Translations under genes and position numbers: made by a program
Part shown: positions 47,912 through 56,628 of the stretch, piece by piece
Position numbering within the stretch: position 1 is the first letter of the stretch
Layout: each line of letters begins with the position of its first letter
The notes under the pieces: generated by a model
The model's database searches: none
Seen by the model: only the letters and a program-made list of their open reading frames with translations
Told to the model about the DNA's origin: nothing
Assembly (NCBI RefSeq): GCF_002214185.1
Contig: NZ_CP022161.1
Coordinates: 5,711,486 to 5,775,485, forward strand
From: Streptomyces capitiformicae
GTDB taxonomy: Bacteria; Actinomycetota; Actinomycetes; Streptomycetales; Streptomycetaceae
DNA: 64,000 nt
Direction of reading: 5' to 3'

Positions 47912-50733
47912 CGTGGAACTCCTTTCCGGTGACCGGCGCGGCGGCGCAACCACGCCTTGCGGATCTCGTCCGCGATCAGGGGCAGGGTGCCGAGCCCGGC
48001 CAGGACCGCCCAGTCGGCGGCGTCGAGCGGGGCGGTGTTGAAGACGGCCTGCAGCGGCGGCAGATAACTGATGGCAGCCATCAGAGCGACGCCGAAGCCG
48101 CCCGCCGCCAGCAGGGCCGGATTGGACAGCAGTCCCACCTTCAGGATGCTCTGCCGGTCGGTGCGCACGGCGAGCGCGTTGAAGAACTGGCTGAGCACGA
48201 TCCCGGCCTGGACCATGGTGATCGCTTCCTGGTAGACGAGGGTGTCCTCGGTGAAGTCGTCGAACGGGATGCCCGAGGAGACGACGTGCCAGAAGAACAC
48301 GCCGGTCACGCAGGCCGCCTGGATGCCTCCCAGGAACAGGATCCGTCCCACCACGGCGCCCGAGAACAGCCGTTCCCGGCGGGAGCGCGGCGGGCGCTCC
48401 ATCACGTCGGGCTCCGGGGGTTCCGCCCCGAGTGCGAGGGCGGGCAGCACGTCGGATCCCAGGTCGATCGCCAGGATCTGCACCGCGCTGATGGGTACCA
48501 GCGGGAATCCGGCAAAGGTGGCCGCCAGGATCGGGACCAGCTCCCCGATGTTGTGGCTGAAGAGGTAGACGAGGAACTTGCGGATGTTCTGGTAGACCGT
48601 GCGGCCGAGCCGCACCGCCGCGGCGATGGACGCGAACGAGTCGTCCAGCAGCACCATCAAGGCCGCCTCCCGGGCGACGTCGGTGCCCGACGCTCCCATC
48701 GCCACGCCGATGTCCGCGTGCTTGAGCGCCGGGGCGTCGTTCGCGCCGTCCCCGGTGACCGCCACCACCTCACCGCGCCGCTGGAAGGCGGTGACCACAC
48801 GCATCTTGTGCTCCGGGCTGACCCGGCACAGCAGCAGCTCGGACGGCTCGGCGAGCAGCGCGTCGAGCGCCTCGTCGTCCATCGCGTCGAGCCGGGTACC
48901 CGTCACCACCACCGGATCCGGCCGCCGTACGATCCCCACCCGGCGGGCCACGGCCTCCCCGGTCAGCGGGTGGTCGCCGGTGACCATGACGATCCGGATC
49001 CCTGCCCGGCGGCACGCGGCAACCGCCTCGGTGACCTCCGGCCGCGGCGGATCCAGCATGCCGACGAGCCCCAGCAGCGTCAGCGCGGACTCGGCCTCCT
49101 CCTGTGCCGGGCGCGGCCCGTCCAACTCCCGCCGTGCGACGGCCAGCACTCGCAGCCCCTGCGACGCCAGCGCGTCACTCGTCGCGACGACGGCCGCCCG
49201 GTCCTGCTCGGTCAGCGGCCCGCGCGGCCCCTCCCCCTCCACGTCAGTGCACAGCGCCAGCAGCTCCGCGGGCGCTCCCTTGACGCACGCCTGGTAGCCC
49301 GCAGCGCTCTTGTGCACCGTGGTCATCAGCTTGCGGGTCGAGTCGAAGGGGAACTCCGTCACCCGCGGAGCCGCCGCCTCCTCAGCTTCGAAGTCGAGGC
49401 CCGCCTTGGCCGCGACGACGAGCAGGGCGCCCTCGGTGGTGTCGCCGAGCACCCGCCAGTGCTCCCGGGTGCTGGCAGGGGGGACGAGCCGGGCGTTGCA
49501 GCACAGGGCCGCCACGCGCAGCAGTTCGCGCACCGGCTCCGCGTCGGCGACCTCGCCACTCGGGGCGTACCCGACCCCGCTCACCGGGTGCGGCACGCCC
49601 CCGGCCCACACCTGCGTGACGGTCATCTCCGCCTGGGTGAGCGTCCCGGTCTTGTCCGTGCACACCACCGTGGTCGACCCGAGCGCCTCCACCGCCAGCA
49701 GCCGCTTGATCAGGGCGTGGCGGCGCGCCATCCGCCGTACGCCGATCGCCAGCGACACCGAGAGGGTGGCGGGCAGCCCTTCCGGCACCAGCGCCACCAT
49801 CACCCCCAGCGCGAACACGAACAGAGTCACCACGGACTCCCCGGTGGGCAGCCGTACGGCGAACATCAGGACGCCGATCGCCAGGGCAGCCCCTGCCACG
49901 CGCCTGGCCATGGAGGCCACCTGGAGCTGCAGCGGGGTCCTCTGGCGGGGAGCCGCCGCGGCCAGCCGGTAGATCCGTCCGAACTCGGTCCTCGCACCGG
50001 TGGCGAACACCACGGCCCGCCCCGATCCGGCGACGACGTCGGTCCCCATGAACACGCAGTTGCGGGCCTCCAGCGGCGGTCCGGCCGCCACCGCGTCGGC
50101 CGTGCGGTCCACGGCGTTGCTCTCCCCGGTCAGCGGTGCGTTGTTCACGGCCAGCTCGTGCGCCTCGACCACCCGGCAGTCCGCCGACACCGCGTCCCCC
50201 GCCTCCAGCACGACTACGTCGCCCGGTGCGAGCTCCCGGGCGGGCACCTCCAGCCGTTCACCGCCGCGCAGCACCCGGCAGGTGTGGGGCACCATCGCCT
50301 CCAGTGCCTGGGCCGTCCGCTCGGCCGAGTACTCCTGAGCGAAGCCGATGGCGGCGTTCAGCACCACGACGCCCAGAATCGCCACCGCCAGCTGGAACGT
50401 ACCGATGTCACGCGGCTCCTCCAGCCAGTACGCCAGGAAGGTGATCCCCGACGCGACGATCAGCACCACCGCGAAGAGGTCCGTGAACTGCGCCCCCAAC
50501 TGCCGCCATACGGCGCGGCGCCGCGCACGGGGCAGTTCGTTGGTCCCGTACCTCTCCAGCCTGGCCCCCGCCTGCGCCGCCGACAGGCCGCGCCGTGACG
50601 TGTCCAGCGCAGTGAAGACCTCACCGGCGGGGAGGTCCCGTACCGCAGGACGCGAACTGGAACCGGACGTGGCACCGAGCGCCTCGTCCCTCCCTCCGCC
50701 TGGTACCAGCGGGTCCGTACCGGTAGTGCGCAT
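47908..50733 (-). CDS. Cation-transporting P-type ATPase (type II, Ca2+-like)
   Basis: A 941-residue P2-type ATPase. It has an N-terminal cation-ATPase domain (GLSAAQAGARLERYGTNELP), the actuator motif LTGES, helix 4 with ALVPEGLPATLSVSLAIGVR, the phosphorylation site CTDKTGTLT (about 357), TGDGANDAPALKHADIGVAM and six C-terminal helices. PEGLP in helix 4 is typical of Ca2+ or monovalent-cation type II pumps; the ion cannot be fixed by eye. ATG 50733 and 50736 are both possible. It is the first gene of an operon with two trkA genes, implying control of ion balance in stress. Confidence 0.93.
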   Translation of the reverse strand: MRTTGTDPLVPGGGRDEALGATSGSSSRPAVRDLPAGEVFTALDTSRRGLSAAQAGARLERYGTNELPRARRRAVWRQLGAQFTDLFAVVLIVASGITFLAYWLEEPRDIGTFQLAVAILGVVVLNAAIGFAQEYSAERTAQALEAMVPHTCRVLRGGERLEVPARELAPGDVVVLEAGDAVSADCRVVEAHELAVNNAPLTGESNAVDRTADAVAAGPPLEARNCVFMGTDVVAGSGRAVVFATGARTEFGRIYRLAAAAPRQRTPLQLQVASMARRVAGAALAIGVLMFAVRLPTGESVVTLFVFALGVMVALVPEGLPATLSVSLAIGVRRMARRHALIKRLLAVEALGSTTVVCTDKTGTLTQAEMTVTQVWAGGVPHPVSGVGYAPSGEVADAEPVRELLRVAALCCNARLVPPASTREHWRVLGDTTEGALLVVAAKAGLDFEAEEAAAPRVTEFPFDSTRKLMTTVHKSAAGYQACVKGAPAELLALCTDVEGEGPRGPLTEQDRAAVVATSDALASQGLRVLAVARRELDGPRPAQEEAESALTLLGLVGMLDPPRPEVTEAVAACRRAGIRIVMVTGDHPLTGEAVARRVGIVRRPDPVVVTGTRLDAMDDEALDALLAEPSELLLCRVSPEHKMRVVTAFQRRGEVVAVTGDGANDAPALKHADIGVAMGASGTDVAREAALMVLLDDSFASIAAAVRLGRTVYQNIRKFLVYLFSHNIGELVPILAATFAGFPLVPISAVQILAIDLGSDVLPALALGAEPPEPDVMERPPRSRRERLFSGAVVGRILFLGGIQAACVTGVFFWHVVSSGIPFDDFTEDTLVYQEAITMVQAGIVLSQFFNALAVRTDRQSILKVGLLSNPALLAAGGFGVALMAAISYLPPLQAVFNTAPLDAADWAVLAGLGTLPLIADEIRKAWLRRRAGHRKGVPR

Positions 50734-50918
50734 CATCCGATCCCGTACGGTGACGAGGTCGCCGTCGCCGGTGCAATCGGCCGGATCGCGCTGAGGGACT
50801 GGGGTGAGGCTGCCATCACGGACGCCGGGGAACTCTGCGCACGTCTCGCCGGTTCGCCGCCCATGCCCGGCTGCGCTCCCTCATCGTGTGACGGGCCCGA
50901 CGGCACCACCAGGGCCGT

Positions 50919-50936
50919 CCGGGGCAGATGCCCCGG
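50919..50936 (-). terminator. GC-rich hairpin downstream of USP 7
   Basis: A perfect 8-bp stem, CCGGGGCA/TGCCCCGG, with a 2-base loop lies 15 bases past the stop of the leftward USP gene (50951). It would end that transcript before the P-type ATPase operon begins. It has no T-run. Confidence 0.55.
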
Positions 50937-50950
50937 TGCCATTCGCCGCC

Positions 50951-51823
50951 TCACACCGGGACCGTGATGGCGGGGCTGCGAGCGTGGTGCAGTACTCCCT
51001 GGCTCACCGAGCCCAGCAGCATGCCCGTGAACCCTCCGTGGCCCCGGGTTCCCACGACCAGGCCCAGGGCGTGTTCCGAGGCTTCCGTCAGGACCTGGAC
51101 CGGGTGGCTGCGGACGACTTCGTGGTGCAGTTCCACGTCCGGGTGCGTCGCGGTGCGGCCCGCGACCGTCTCGGACAGCACCCGGCGGCACTCCCGCACC
51201 GCGGCGTCCTCGTCCAGGATGCCGAGGAGCGGCGGATGCCACACGTACAGGGCCCGCAGGTGCGCTCCGCGCAGGGCCGCCTCCTCGAACGCCACATCCA
51301 CCGCCACGGCCGAATGCGCACTGCCGTCGACGCCGACCACAAAGTACGGCGGCTCCTGAGTGACGTGCCACGGCTCCGGTACGACCGCCACCTGGCAGGA
51401 AGCGTGGGCGCTGAGCGGGAGCACCACGGAGGCGGAGGTGAACAGTTCGCGCCGTCTGCTCAGGTGCCAGGAGCCCACCACGACCATGAAGACGCTCCGC
51501 GCTTCCTCGCGCAGGACCCACGCCGACTCTCCCTCCGCCAGCAGCGTCGACACCTCTACCGTCGGCTGCCGGGCCTCGACGAACGCAACCGCCTCCTTGA
51601 GCACCTGATCACCCACACCGTGCAGTGCCCGGTTCCACTCCTCCCAGGACGGCCGCGCCTCCCCGGACCGGTATCCACCCGTCGGCACGCCCTGGACGTG
51701 GACGAGCCGCAGCGGCAGGCCACGCCGATCCGCTTCGTCGGCGGCCCATGCCGGCGCCGGCCGCTTCGATGGATCGGGGTCGACGCCCACCACGATCGGC
51801 CGACGCCCGTCCGCACCAGTCAT
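50951..51823 (-). CDS. Universal stress protein with degenerate first domain (USP 7)
   Basis: A 290-residue protein and close paralogue of USP 3 at 10.0 kb. Shared features include IVVGVDPDPSKR, RPSWEEWNRALHGVGDQVLK, AWVLREEARSVFMVVVGSWH and ITQEPPYFVV-like VTQEPPYFVVGVDGS. Domain 1 lacks the ATP loop. Domain 2 keeps GTRGHGGFTGMLLGSVS. TGGAGG precedes the ATG at 51823. It ends at a hairpin and appears to be a single-gene unit. Confidence 0.92.
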   Translation of the reverse strand: MTGADGRRPIVVGVDPDPSKRPAPAWAADEADRRGLPLRLVHVQGVPTGGYRSGEARPSWEEWNRALHGVGDQVLKEAVAFVEARQPTVEVSTLLAEGESAWVLREEARSVFMVVVGSWHLSRRRELFTSASVVLPLSAHASCQVAVVPEPWHVTQEPPYFVVGVDGSAHSAVAVDVAFEEAALRGAHLRALYVWHPPLLGILDEDAAVRECRRVLSETVAGRTATHPDVELHHEVVRSHPVQVLTEASEHALGLVVGTRGHGGFTGMLLGSVSQGVLHHARSPAITVPV

Positions 51824-52098
51824 GGCGCCTCCAGGAGATCTCCACGCCACCGTCCGTTCGTCCTTCCAGCGTGACCCCAGCGCTCGAACGCCGCCACGCC
51901 GCTGGAGCCATGGCCTGGTGGTTCGTGTGCGGCGTCAGCGCAGTGGGGCCCGGAGTGGTGCATGTCCACGAGGCTGCTCGTGTCCGAGGCCCGCGTGGTC
52001 AGCACATGGGTGATGGCCGCGGCCGTCTCGTGGTGGACGAGAACGGCAAACCGCCACCAGCGCGATGACGGCAGCCGTGTCCACCGGAGCGCGGCACC

Positions 52099-52704
52099 GT
52101 GAGCGGTGCCTCCTCGGTGGTCGGCTGTCGTCATAGCTTCCGTTGGTGCCTGAGCAAGGGCTACTGGCTCGGCTCCCAGTTCCCGCTGCTGAAGGACACC
52201 CACGCCGGCGGCCACCTGTGGAACGACCTGACCAACTGGTCCGGCGACCCGCACCTCAGCCCCTTCCACCTGGCCGGCTACGTCGCCATCGGCACCGGAT
52301 TCTGGCTGATCGCCGCCGCCTGGAAACGCCTCCACGAGGCCGCCCAGCACGACGAGCTCGCCACCACCGGCCCGTACGCGTGGGTGCGCCACCCGCAGTA
52401 CGACGGCTTCCTGCTCATCATGATCGGGTTCCTGCTGCAGTGGCCGACCATCCCCACCCTGATCATGTTCCCGGTCCTGGTGTACATGTACGTACGCCTG
52501 GCCCGCAGCGAGGAACGCGAGGTCGCCAAGGAGTTCGGCGAGCAGTGGGATGCCTACGCCGCCCGCACCCCGGCGTTCTTGCCACGCCACCGCGGTGTCC
52601 GCAGCACCACGCCCCGGCCGGGCCCCCACGTCACATCCGGGCAGCAGCGGCAGCCGTCGCGCACGGCTGGCTCCCACCACTCCCTCACTGGGAGGAGCCG
52701 ATGA
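52099..52704 (+). pseudogene. Isoprenylcysteine carboxyl methyltransferase-like protein, N-terminally truncated
   Basis: The frame carries GHLWNDLTNWSGDPHLSPFH, two membrane helices, and the ICMT/PEMT SAM-binding motif TTGPYAWVRHPQYDGFLLIM, then EEREVAKEFGEQWDAYAART. Family members have further N-terminal membrane helices. Here similarity begins abruptly around KGYWLGSQFPLL, close behind a poor GTG start at 52099, so the front is missing. The 40-residue tail after AFLPR is unlike the family. It is probably non-functional, though a shortened protein could be made. It overlaps the next small gene by 4 bases. Confidence 0.6.
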
Positions 52705-52829
52705 CCAGGATTCCCGTGGCCCTGCGGGCCATGATCGTCGGCGGTGCCTTCGCCGGGATCATGTTGCAGCTCGCCGTCCTCGGCCGGGCAGAGCGTCACC
52801 GCCGACCACGCCGACCCTGCCGGAGGTGA
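52701..52829 (+). CDS. Short one-helix membrane peptide, function unknown
   Basis: A 42-residue frame, MTRIPVALRAMIVGGAFAGI then MLQLAVLGRAER and an Arg-rich tail. One hydrophobic helix spans about residues 9-27. A strong GGGAGGAG stands 3 bases before the ATG, and the start overlaps the upstream stop, which supports translation. Six bases separate it from the next small membrane-protein gene. No family is recognised. Confidence 0.45.
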   Translation: MTRIPVALRAMIVGGAFAGIMLQLAVLGRAERHRRPRRPCRR

Positions 52830-52834
52830 CCGAG

Positions 52835-53152
52835 ATGGATGCCGCCAGCCTGTTGATATGGCTTCTTCTCGCGCTCCGGCTCCTGACCACTGCCGCCGGT
52901 GGGATGCTCCTCACCCGGCGCGGCAAGCACGACGCCCCACGTCTGGGCCGCAGCATCCGCCGCGCCGCCCCCGTCCTCCTGATCGCCGGGGTACTGCCCC
53001 TTCCCGCCCTGCTCGCCACTGACGCACCCGCCGGTGCCTGGGGCCTGTGGGCTGTCGGCTACATCGCCGCAGCCCTCGTCCACGCCTTCGCCGACACTCT
53101 GCGCGACACCCGCGCCGCTCAGGACGCGGCTGTGGCGCGGAGGATCCCGTGA
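52835..53152 (+). CDS. Small membrane protein, function unknown
   Basis: A 105-residue protein with three hydrophobic segments (LLIWLLLALRLLTTAAGGML; APVLLIAGVLPLPALLA; WGLWAVGYIAAALVHAFA). CGGAGGTGA precedes the ATG. It follows the 42-residue peptide and precedes pspA by about 190 bases in the same direction. No known family; it may belong with the envelope-stress genes downstream by position only. Confidence 0.65.
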   Translation: MDAASLLIWLLLALRLLTTAAGGMLLTRRGKHDAPRLGRSIRRAAPVLLIAGVLPLPALLATDAPAGAWGLWAVGYIAAALVHAFADTLRDTRAAQDAAVARRIP

Positions 53153-53342
53153 CCGGTCCGAGGCGCGCACCGGCCCGAGGCGGGTGGAGCTGCCGGGCCG
53201 GGAGTGTGCCCGGACAATGGAAGAACCATGGTCGGGGCTGCGACCTGCGGCGGCAGACTCCATCGCCCACGTGTCGGCGATTGACCCGGCCGGTCTCTCC
53301 CGCATCACCGAGATTCCCAGAGGCGAGAGGAAGGCGGTCGTC

Positions 53343-54119
53343 ATGACCAGCATCACTCACCGTATCGCCGCCCTGTTCCGGATCAAGGCCAACAAGGCCC
53401 TGGACCGGGCCGAGGACCCGCGGGAAGTCCTGGACTACTCCTACGAGCAGCAGTTGGAGATGCTGCAGAAGGTACGACGTGGCGTGGCCGACGTAGCGAC
53501 GAGCCGCAAGCGAGTCGAGCTGCAGGTGAACCAGTTGCGGCAGTCCACGGACAAGCTGCAGGACCAGGCACAGCAGGCGCTCGCGGCCGGTCGCGAGGAC
53601 CTGGCCCGGGAGGCGCTCACCCGCCGTACGGCCGTGGGCTCGCAGATCACCGACCTGCAGGAGCAGCAGGCGTCGCTGCAGGCGCAGGAGGAGAAGCTGA
53701 CCCTGGCCGCACAGCGCCTGCAGGCGAAGGTCGACTCGTTCCGTACCCGCAAGGAGACGATCAAGGCCACCTACACCGCGGCCGAGGCCCAGACCCGGAT
53801 CACCGAGGCCGTCACCGGCATCGGCGAGGAACTGGGCGATGTGGGCCTGGCGATGCAGCGCGCCCAGGACAAGACCGAGCAGATGCAGGCCCGTGCCGGT
53901 GCGCTCGATGAACTGATCGCTTCCGGGGCGTTGGAGGACGCCACGCTGCCGGCCGGGCGGGACGACATCCAGGCCGAGCTTGAGCGCGTCAGTGCGGGTC
54001 AGGACGTGGAGATCGAGCTGGCTCGGATGAAGGCACAGCTGCCCGCCGCTTCCACTCCGGCGGCCGTGGAAGGCTCTGATGCCTCGAAGAACCCATCGGA
54101 CCGGGAGGCGACATCATGA
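53343..54119 (+). CDS. pspA: Phage-shock protein A (PspA/IM30) homologue
   Basis: A 258-residue PspA. The amphipathic N-terminal helix is followed by the diagnostic NKALDRAEDPREVLDYSYEQ. Long coiled-coil helices run to about residue 215 (LQVNQLRQSTDKLQDQAQQA; RTRKETIKATYTAAEAQTRI), with a variable tail. PspA is an ESCRT-III-like protein that stabilises the stressed inner membrane. AGAGGAAGG stands before the ATG at 53343. It is the first of four coupled genes, pspA-pspAA-htpX-pspAB. Confidence 0.93.
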   Translation: MTSITHRIAALFRIKANKALDRAEDPREVLDYSYEQQLEMLQKVRRGVADVATSRKRVELQVNQLRQSTDKLQDQAQQALAAGREDLAREALTRRTAVGSQITDLQEQQASLQAQEEKLTLAAQRLQAKVDSFRTRKETIKATYTAAEAQTRITEAVTGIGEELGDVGLAMQRAQDKTEQMQARAGALDELIASGALEDATLPAGRDDIQAELERVSAGQDVEIELARMKAQLPAASTPAAVEGSDASKNPSDREATS

Positions 54120-54394
54120 TCATGCGGATTCTCGGCGAGGGCCAGTACGAGATCGCTGAAGAACACCTGGACCGGCTCAACGAGTTGGACGCCGCGCTGC
54201 AGTCGGCCGCCGACGCAGGCGACGAGGTGTCATTCACCTCTGCGCTGTCGGCCCTTCTGGACGCGGTACGCAGCCTGGGCACACCGCTGCCGGACGAGGA
54301 GATCATGCCGTCCGACCTGGTGCTGCCCGATGAGAGCACCAGTCTCACGCAGGTGAGGCAACTGCTGTCCGACGAGGGTCTGATCCCGGGGTGA
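54116..54394 (+). CDS. pspAA: PspA-associated protein PspAA
   Basis: A 92-residue protein beginning MIMRILGEGQYEIAEEHLDR with NELDAALQSAADAGDEVSF and a C-terminal QVRQLLSDEGLIPG. This matches PspAA, a small partner encoded directly after PspA in actinobacteria and cyanobacteria. Its exact action is not established. The start overlaps the pspA stop (ATGA), and htpX begins 7 bases after its end. Confidence 0.88.
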   Translation: MIMRILGEGQYEIAEEHLDRLNELDAALQSAADAGDEVSFTSALSALLDAVRSLGTPLPDEEIMPSDLVLPDESTSLTQVRQLLSDEGLIPG

Positions 54395-54401
54395 GGACGC
54401 G

Positions 54402-55316
54402 ATGCGCAGCCGCTTTGAGCCCGACCGGCAGCTGACCGCCCGCATGGCGGTCACCATGTTCCTGCTCGGGCTGGTGTACGTGGCATTCATCGCCGCGCTG
54501 ATCGTGCTGCTCAAGTCCACAGTCCTGGTGATCGTCATCGCCGCCGGGCTGCTGGCTGCGCAGTACTGGTTCTCCGACCGGATCGCCCTCTACGCGATGC
54601 ACGGCCGCCTCGTCACGGCAGAGGAAGAACCCCAACTGCACGGCGTGATCGACCGGCTGTGTGCCACCGCGGACATGTCCAAACCCCGGGTGGCCATCTC
54701 CGAGATGGACCTGCCGAACGCGTTCGCCACCGGCCGCAACGCCGACCATGCCGTCGTGTGCGTCACCACCGGACTTCAGCGCCGCCTGACGACCGAGGAG
54801 CTCGAAGGCGTCCTCGCCCACGAGCTCTCCCATGTAGCGCACCGTGACGTGGCGGTGATCACCATCGCCTCGTTCCTGGGCGTGATCGCGGGGCTCATCG
54901 TCCGCTTCGCCTTCTACTCCCAGCTGTTCGGCGGACGCCAGCGCGACCAGAACACCGCAGCGCTGCTCGCCCTCGTCATGGCGGTCTCCGCCCTGGTCTA
55001 CGCGCTCAGTTTCCTGCTCATCCGTGCGCTCTCGCGCTACCGCGAACTGGCCGCCGACCGCGCCGGAGCCATGCTGACCGCAAAGCCCTCCGCTCTGGCC
55101 TCGGCTCTCACCAAGGTCAGCGGGGACATCGCCCGTATCCCCACCCAGGACCTGCGCACCGCCCAGGCGTTCAACGCCTTCTTCTTCACCCCCGCCCTCG
55201 GCCCCGGAACCGCGGTGGCCAACCTGTTCTCCACCCACCCCAGCCTGGAACGCCGCCTGGAGGCCCTCGCGGAGATCTCCGCCGAGCTGGGCGAACCGGG
55301 CAGCCGGACGCCATGA
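54402..55316 (+). CDS. htpX: HtpX-like membrane zinc metalloprotease (M48)
   Basis: A 304-residue M48 protease. It has two N-terminal membrane helices (about 15-55), the zinc motif HELSH at 140-144, two more helices (about 155-205), the third ligand Glu in SRYRELAADRAGAML (about 214), and FSTHPSLERRLEAL near the end. HtpX degrades misfolded membrane proteins, as FtsH does. Its place between pspAA and pspAB ties it to envelope stress. Confidence 0.93.
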   Translation: MRSRFEPDRQLTARMAVTMFLLGLVYVAFIAALIVLLKSTVLVIVIAAGLLAAQYWFSDRIALYAMHGRLVTAEEEPQLHGVIDRLCATADMSKPRVAISEMDLPNAFATGRNADHAVVCVTTGLQRRLTTEELEGVLAHELSHVAHRDVAVITIASFLGVIAGLIVRFAFYSQLFGGRQRDQNTAALLALVMAVSALVYALSFLLIRALSRYRELAADRAGAMLTAKPSALASALTKVSGDIARIPTQDLRTAQAFNAFFFTPALGPGTAVANLFSTHPSLERRLEALAEISAELGEPGSRTP

Positions 55317-55333
55317 GAAGGAGCTGAGAACCC

Positions 55334-55912
55334 GTGGGTTTCCTGGATGCCCTGCTCGGCCGGTCCAAGCCGGTCAAGCCCGACCTGGACCAGCTCTTCG
55401 GCCTGCCCTCCGCGGCGATCACGCTCCAGGCGGCCATCGGCTTCACTCCGACCGGTGCGGGCTCGGTCTGCTTCGCCTCCATCGAGGGCGGGGCCTTCGC
55501 CCAAGTCCAGCAGGAGGTACGGGCCCTGCTGGACGCCGACTCCGAACGAGCCGGAGTACCCGTGGAGTTCAGCCGTGACGACTACGGGTACTCATGGCTG
55601 CTATCCCGCCGCGCTCCCGACAGTCTGCCCGCGCTGGTGAGTGATCTGCACGCGGTGAACACCGCCCTGCAGGACAGCGGCTTCGGACCTCAACTCCTCT
55701 GCTCCCTGGTCTCCTTCCGCGACGCCGAGCTGCGCCCCATGGCGTTGGTCTACCTCTACAAGCGCGGCACCTTCTACCCCTTCGCCCCGCTGCCCGGCCA
55801 GAAACGCGACAACCCGCTGGAACTACAGGTCAAGGCAGTGGTCAAGGACGACCTGCGCATCGAACAGGACCTGAGCCGCTGGTTCCCCCTCTGGGGCGCC
55901 CCCGGCCTGTGA
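55334..55912 (+). CDS. pspAB: PspA-associated protein PspAB
   Basis: A 192-residue soluble protein: MGFLDALLGRSKPVKPDLDQ, GLPSAAITLQAAIGFTPTGA, FSRDDYGYSWLLSRRAPDSL, and a C-terminal EQDLSRWFPLWGAPGL. This is the PspAB family that accompanies PspA and HtpX in actinobacteria; its biochemical role is unknown. The start is GTG 55334, with AAGGAG 10 bases upstream. The stop is followed by the ABC ATPase gene. Confidence 0.88.
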   Translation: MGFLDALLGRSKPVKPDLDQLFGLPSAAITLQAAIGFTPTGAGSVCFASIEGGAFAQVQQEVRALLDADSERAGVPVEFSRDDYGYSWLLSRRAPDSLPALVSDLHAVNTALQDSGFGPQLLCSLVSFRDAELRPMALVYLYKRGTFYPFAPLPGQKRDNPLELQVKAVVKDDLRIEQDLSRWFPLWGAPGL

Positions 55913-55950
55913 AAGGGCCGGCGACGTCATCCGGTCCGGGGAGGTGGCAC

Positions 55951-56628
55951 GTGAAAGGAGCCGGCGCCCGTCGTGACGACGGGCCACCTGACGACTGGGC
56001 GGTGCTGGCGGCGGCCGGGATAGAGAAGTCCTACCGGCGCGGTGTGTGGCCCGCCCAGCGGCGGGTCCGGGTGCTGCAAGGGGTTGACCTGGCACTCGCC
56101 CCTGGCGAGGTGGTCGGCCTGGTCGGGGAGAACGGGTCCGGTAAGAGCACCCTGATGAAGATCCTGGTCGGGGCCCTGCCCGCCGACGCCGGCGCGGTGA
56201 CCCGCAGCGGGCGGCTGGGCTACTGCCCGCAGGAGCCAGTCGTCTACGAACGCCTCACCTGCGACGAACACTTCGAACTGTTCGGCCGCGCCTACGGTCT
56301 GCCGCCGGAGGCGGAGCGGCACACACGCCGGGACATCTACGCCTTCCTGGGCTTCGAACGCTACGCCGCCACGCGCGCCGACCGCCTCTCCGGCGGGACC
56401 CTGTCCAAACTGAACCTGGGCCTGGCGCTGCTGGCCGACCCCGAGGTGCTGCTGCTGGACGAGCCCTACGCCGGCTTCGACTTCGACACCTACCTGAAAT
56501 TCTGGAAGCTGGTCGGCGAACGCCGCCGGGCCGGACGCTCAGTGCTGATCATCAGTCACTTCGTCACCGACGCAGAACGCTTCGACCGCATCATCGAGCT
56601 GCGGGACGGACGGGCCGTGCCGAGATGA
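55951..56628 (+). CDS. ABC transporter ATP-binding protein
   Basis: A 225-residue ATPase with Walker A GENGSGKST at 59-67, Q-loop CPQEPVVYERLT, a variant signature LSGGTLSKLNLGLALL (Gln replaced by Thr) and Walker B VLLLDEPYAGFD. It pairs with the permease that follows (4-base overlap). The start is GTG 55951, with GGGGAGG 6 bases upstream; an earlier in-frame GTG at 55909 overlaps the pspAB stop. It is an exporter-type (ABC-2) subunit. Position suggests co-expression with the psp genes. Confidence 0.88.
   Translation: MKGAGARRDDGPPDDWAVLAAAGIEKSYRRGVWPAQRRVRVLQGVDLALAPGEVVGLVGENGSGKSTLMKILVGALPADAGAVTRSGRLGYCPQEPVVYERLTCDEHFELFGRAYGLPPEAERHTRRDIYAFLGFERYAATRADRLSGGTLSKLNLGLALLADPEVLLLDEPYAGFDFDTYLKFWKLVGERRRAGRSVLIISHFVTDAERFDRIIELRDGRAVPR

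Noticed and set aside
47929..50598. Very long open frame on the plus strand opposite the P-type ATPase
   Set aside because: It is the antisense frame of a gene full of GC-rich third positions; it lacks any domain pattern, and its residues (His, Arg, Asp, Gly-rich) are typical of shadow frames. The minus-strand ATPase has every family motif.
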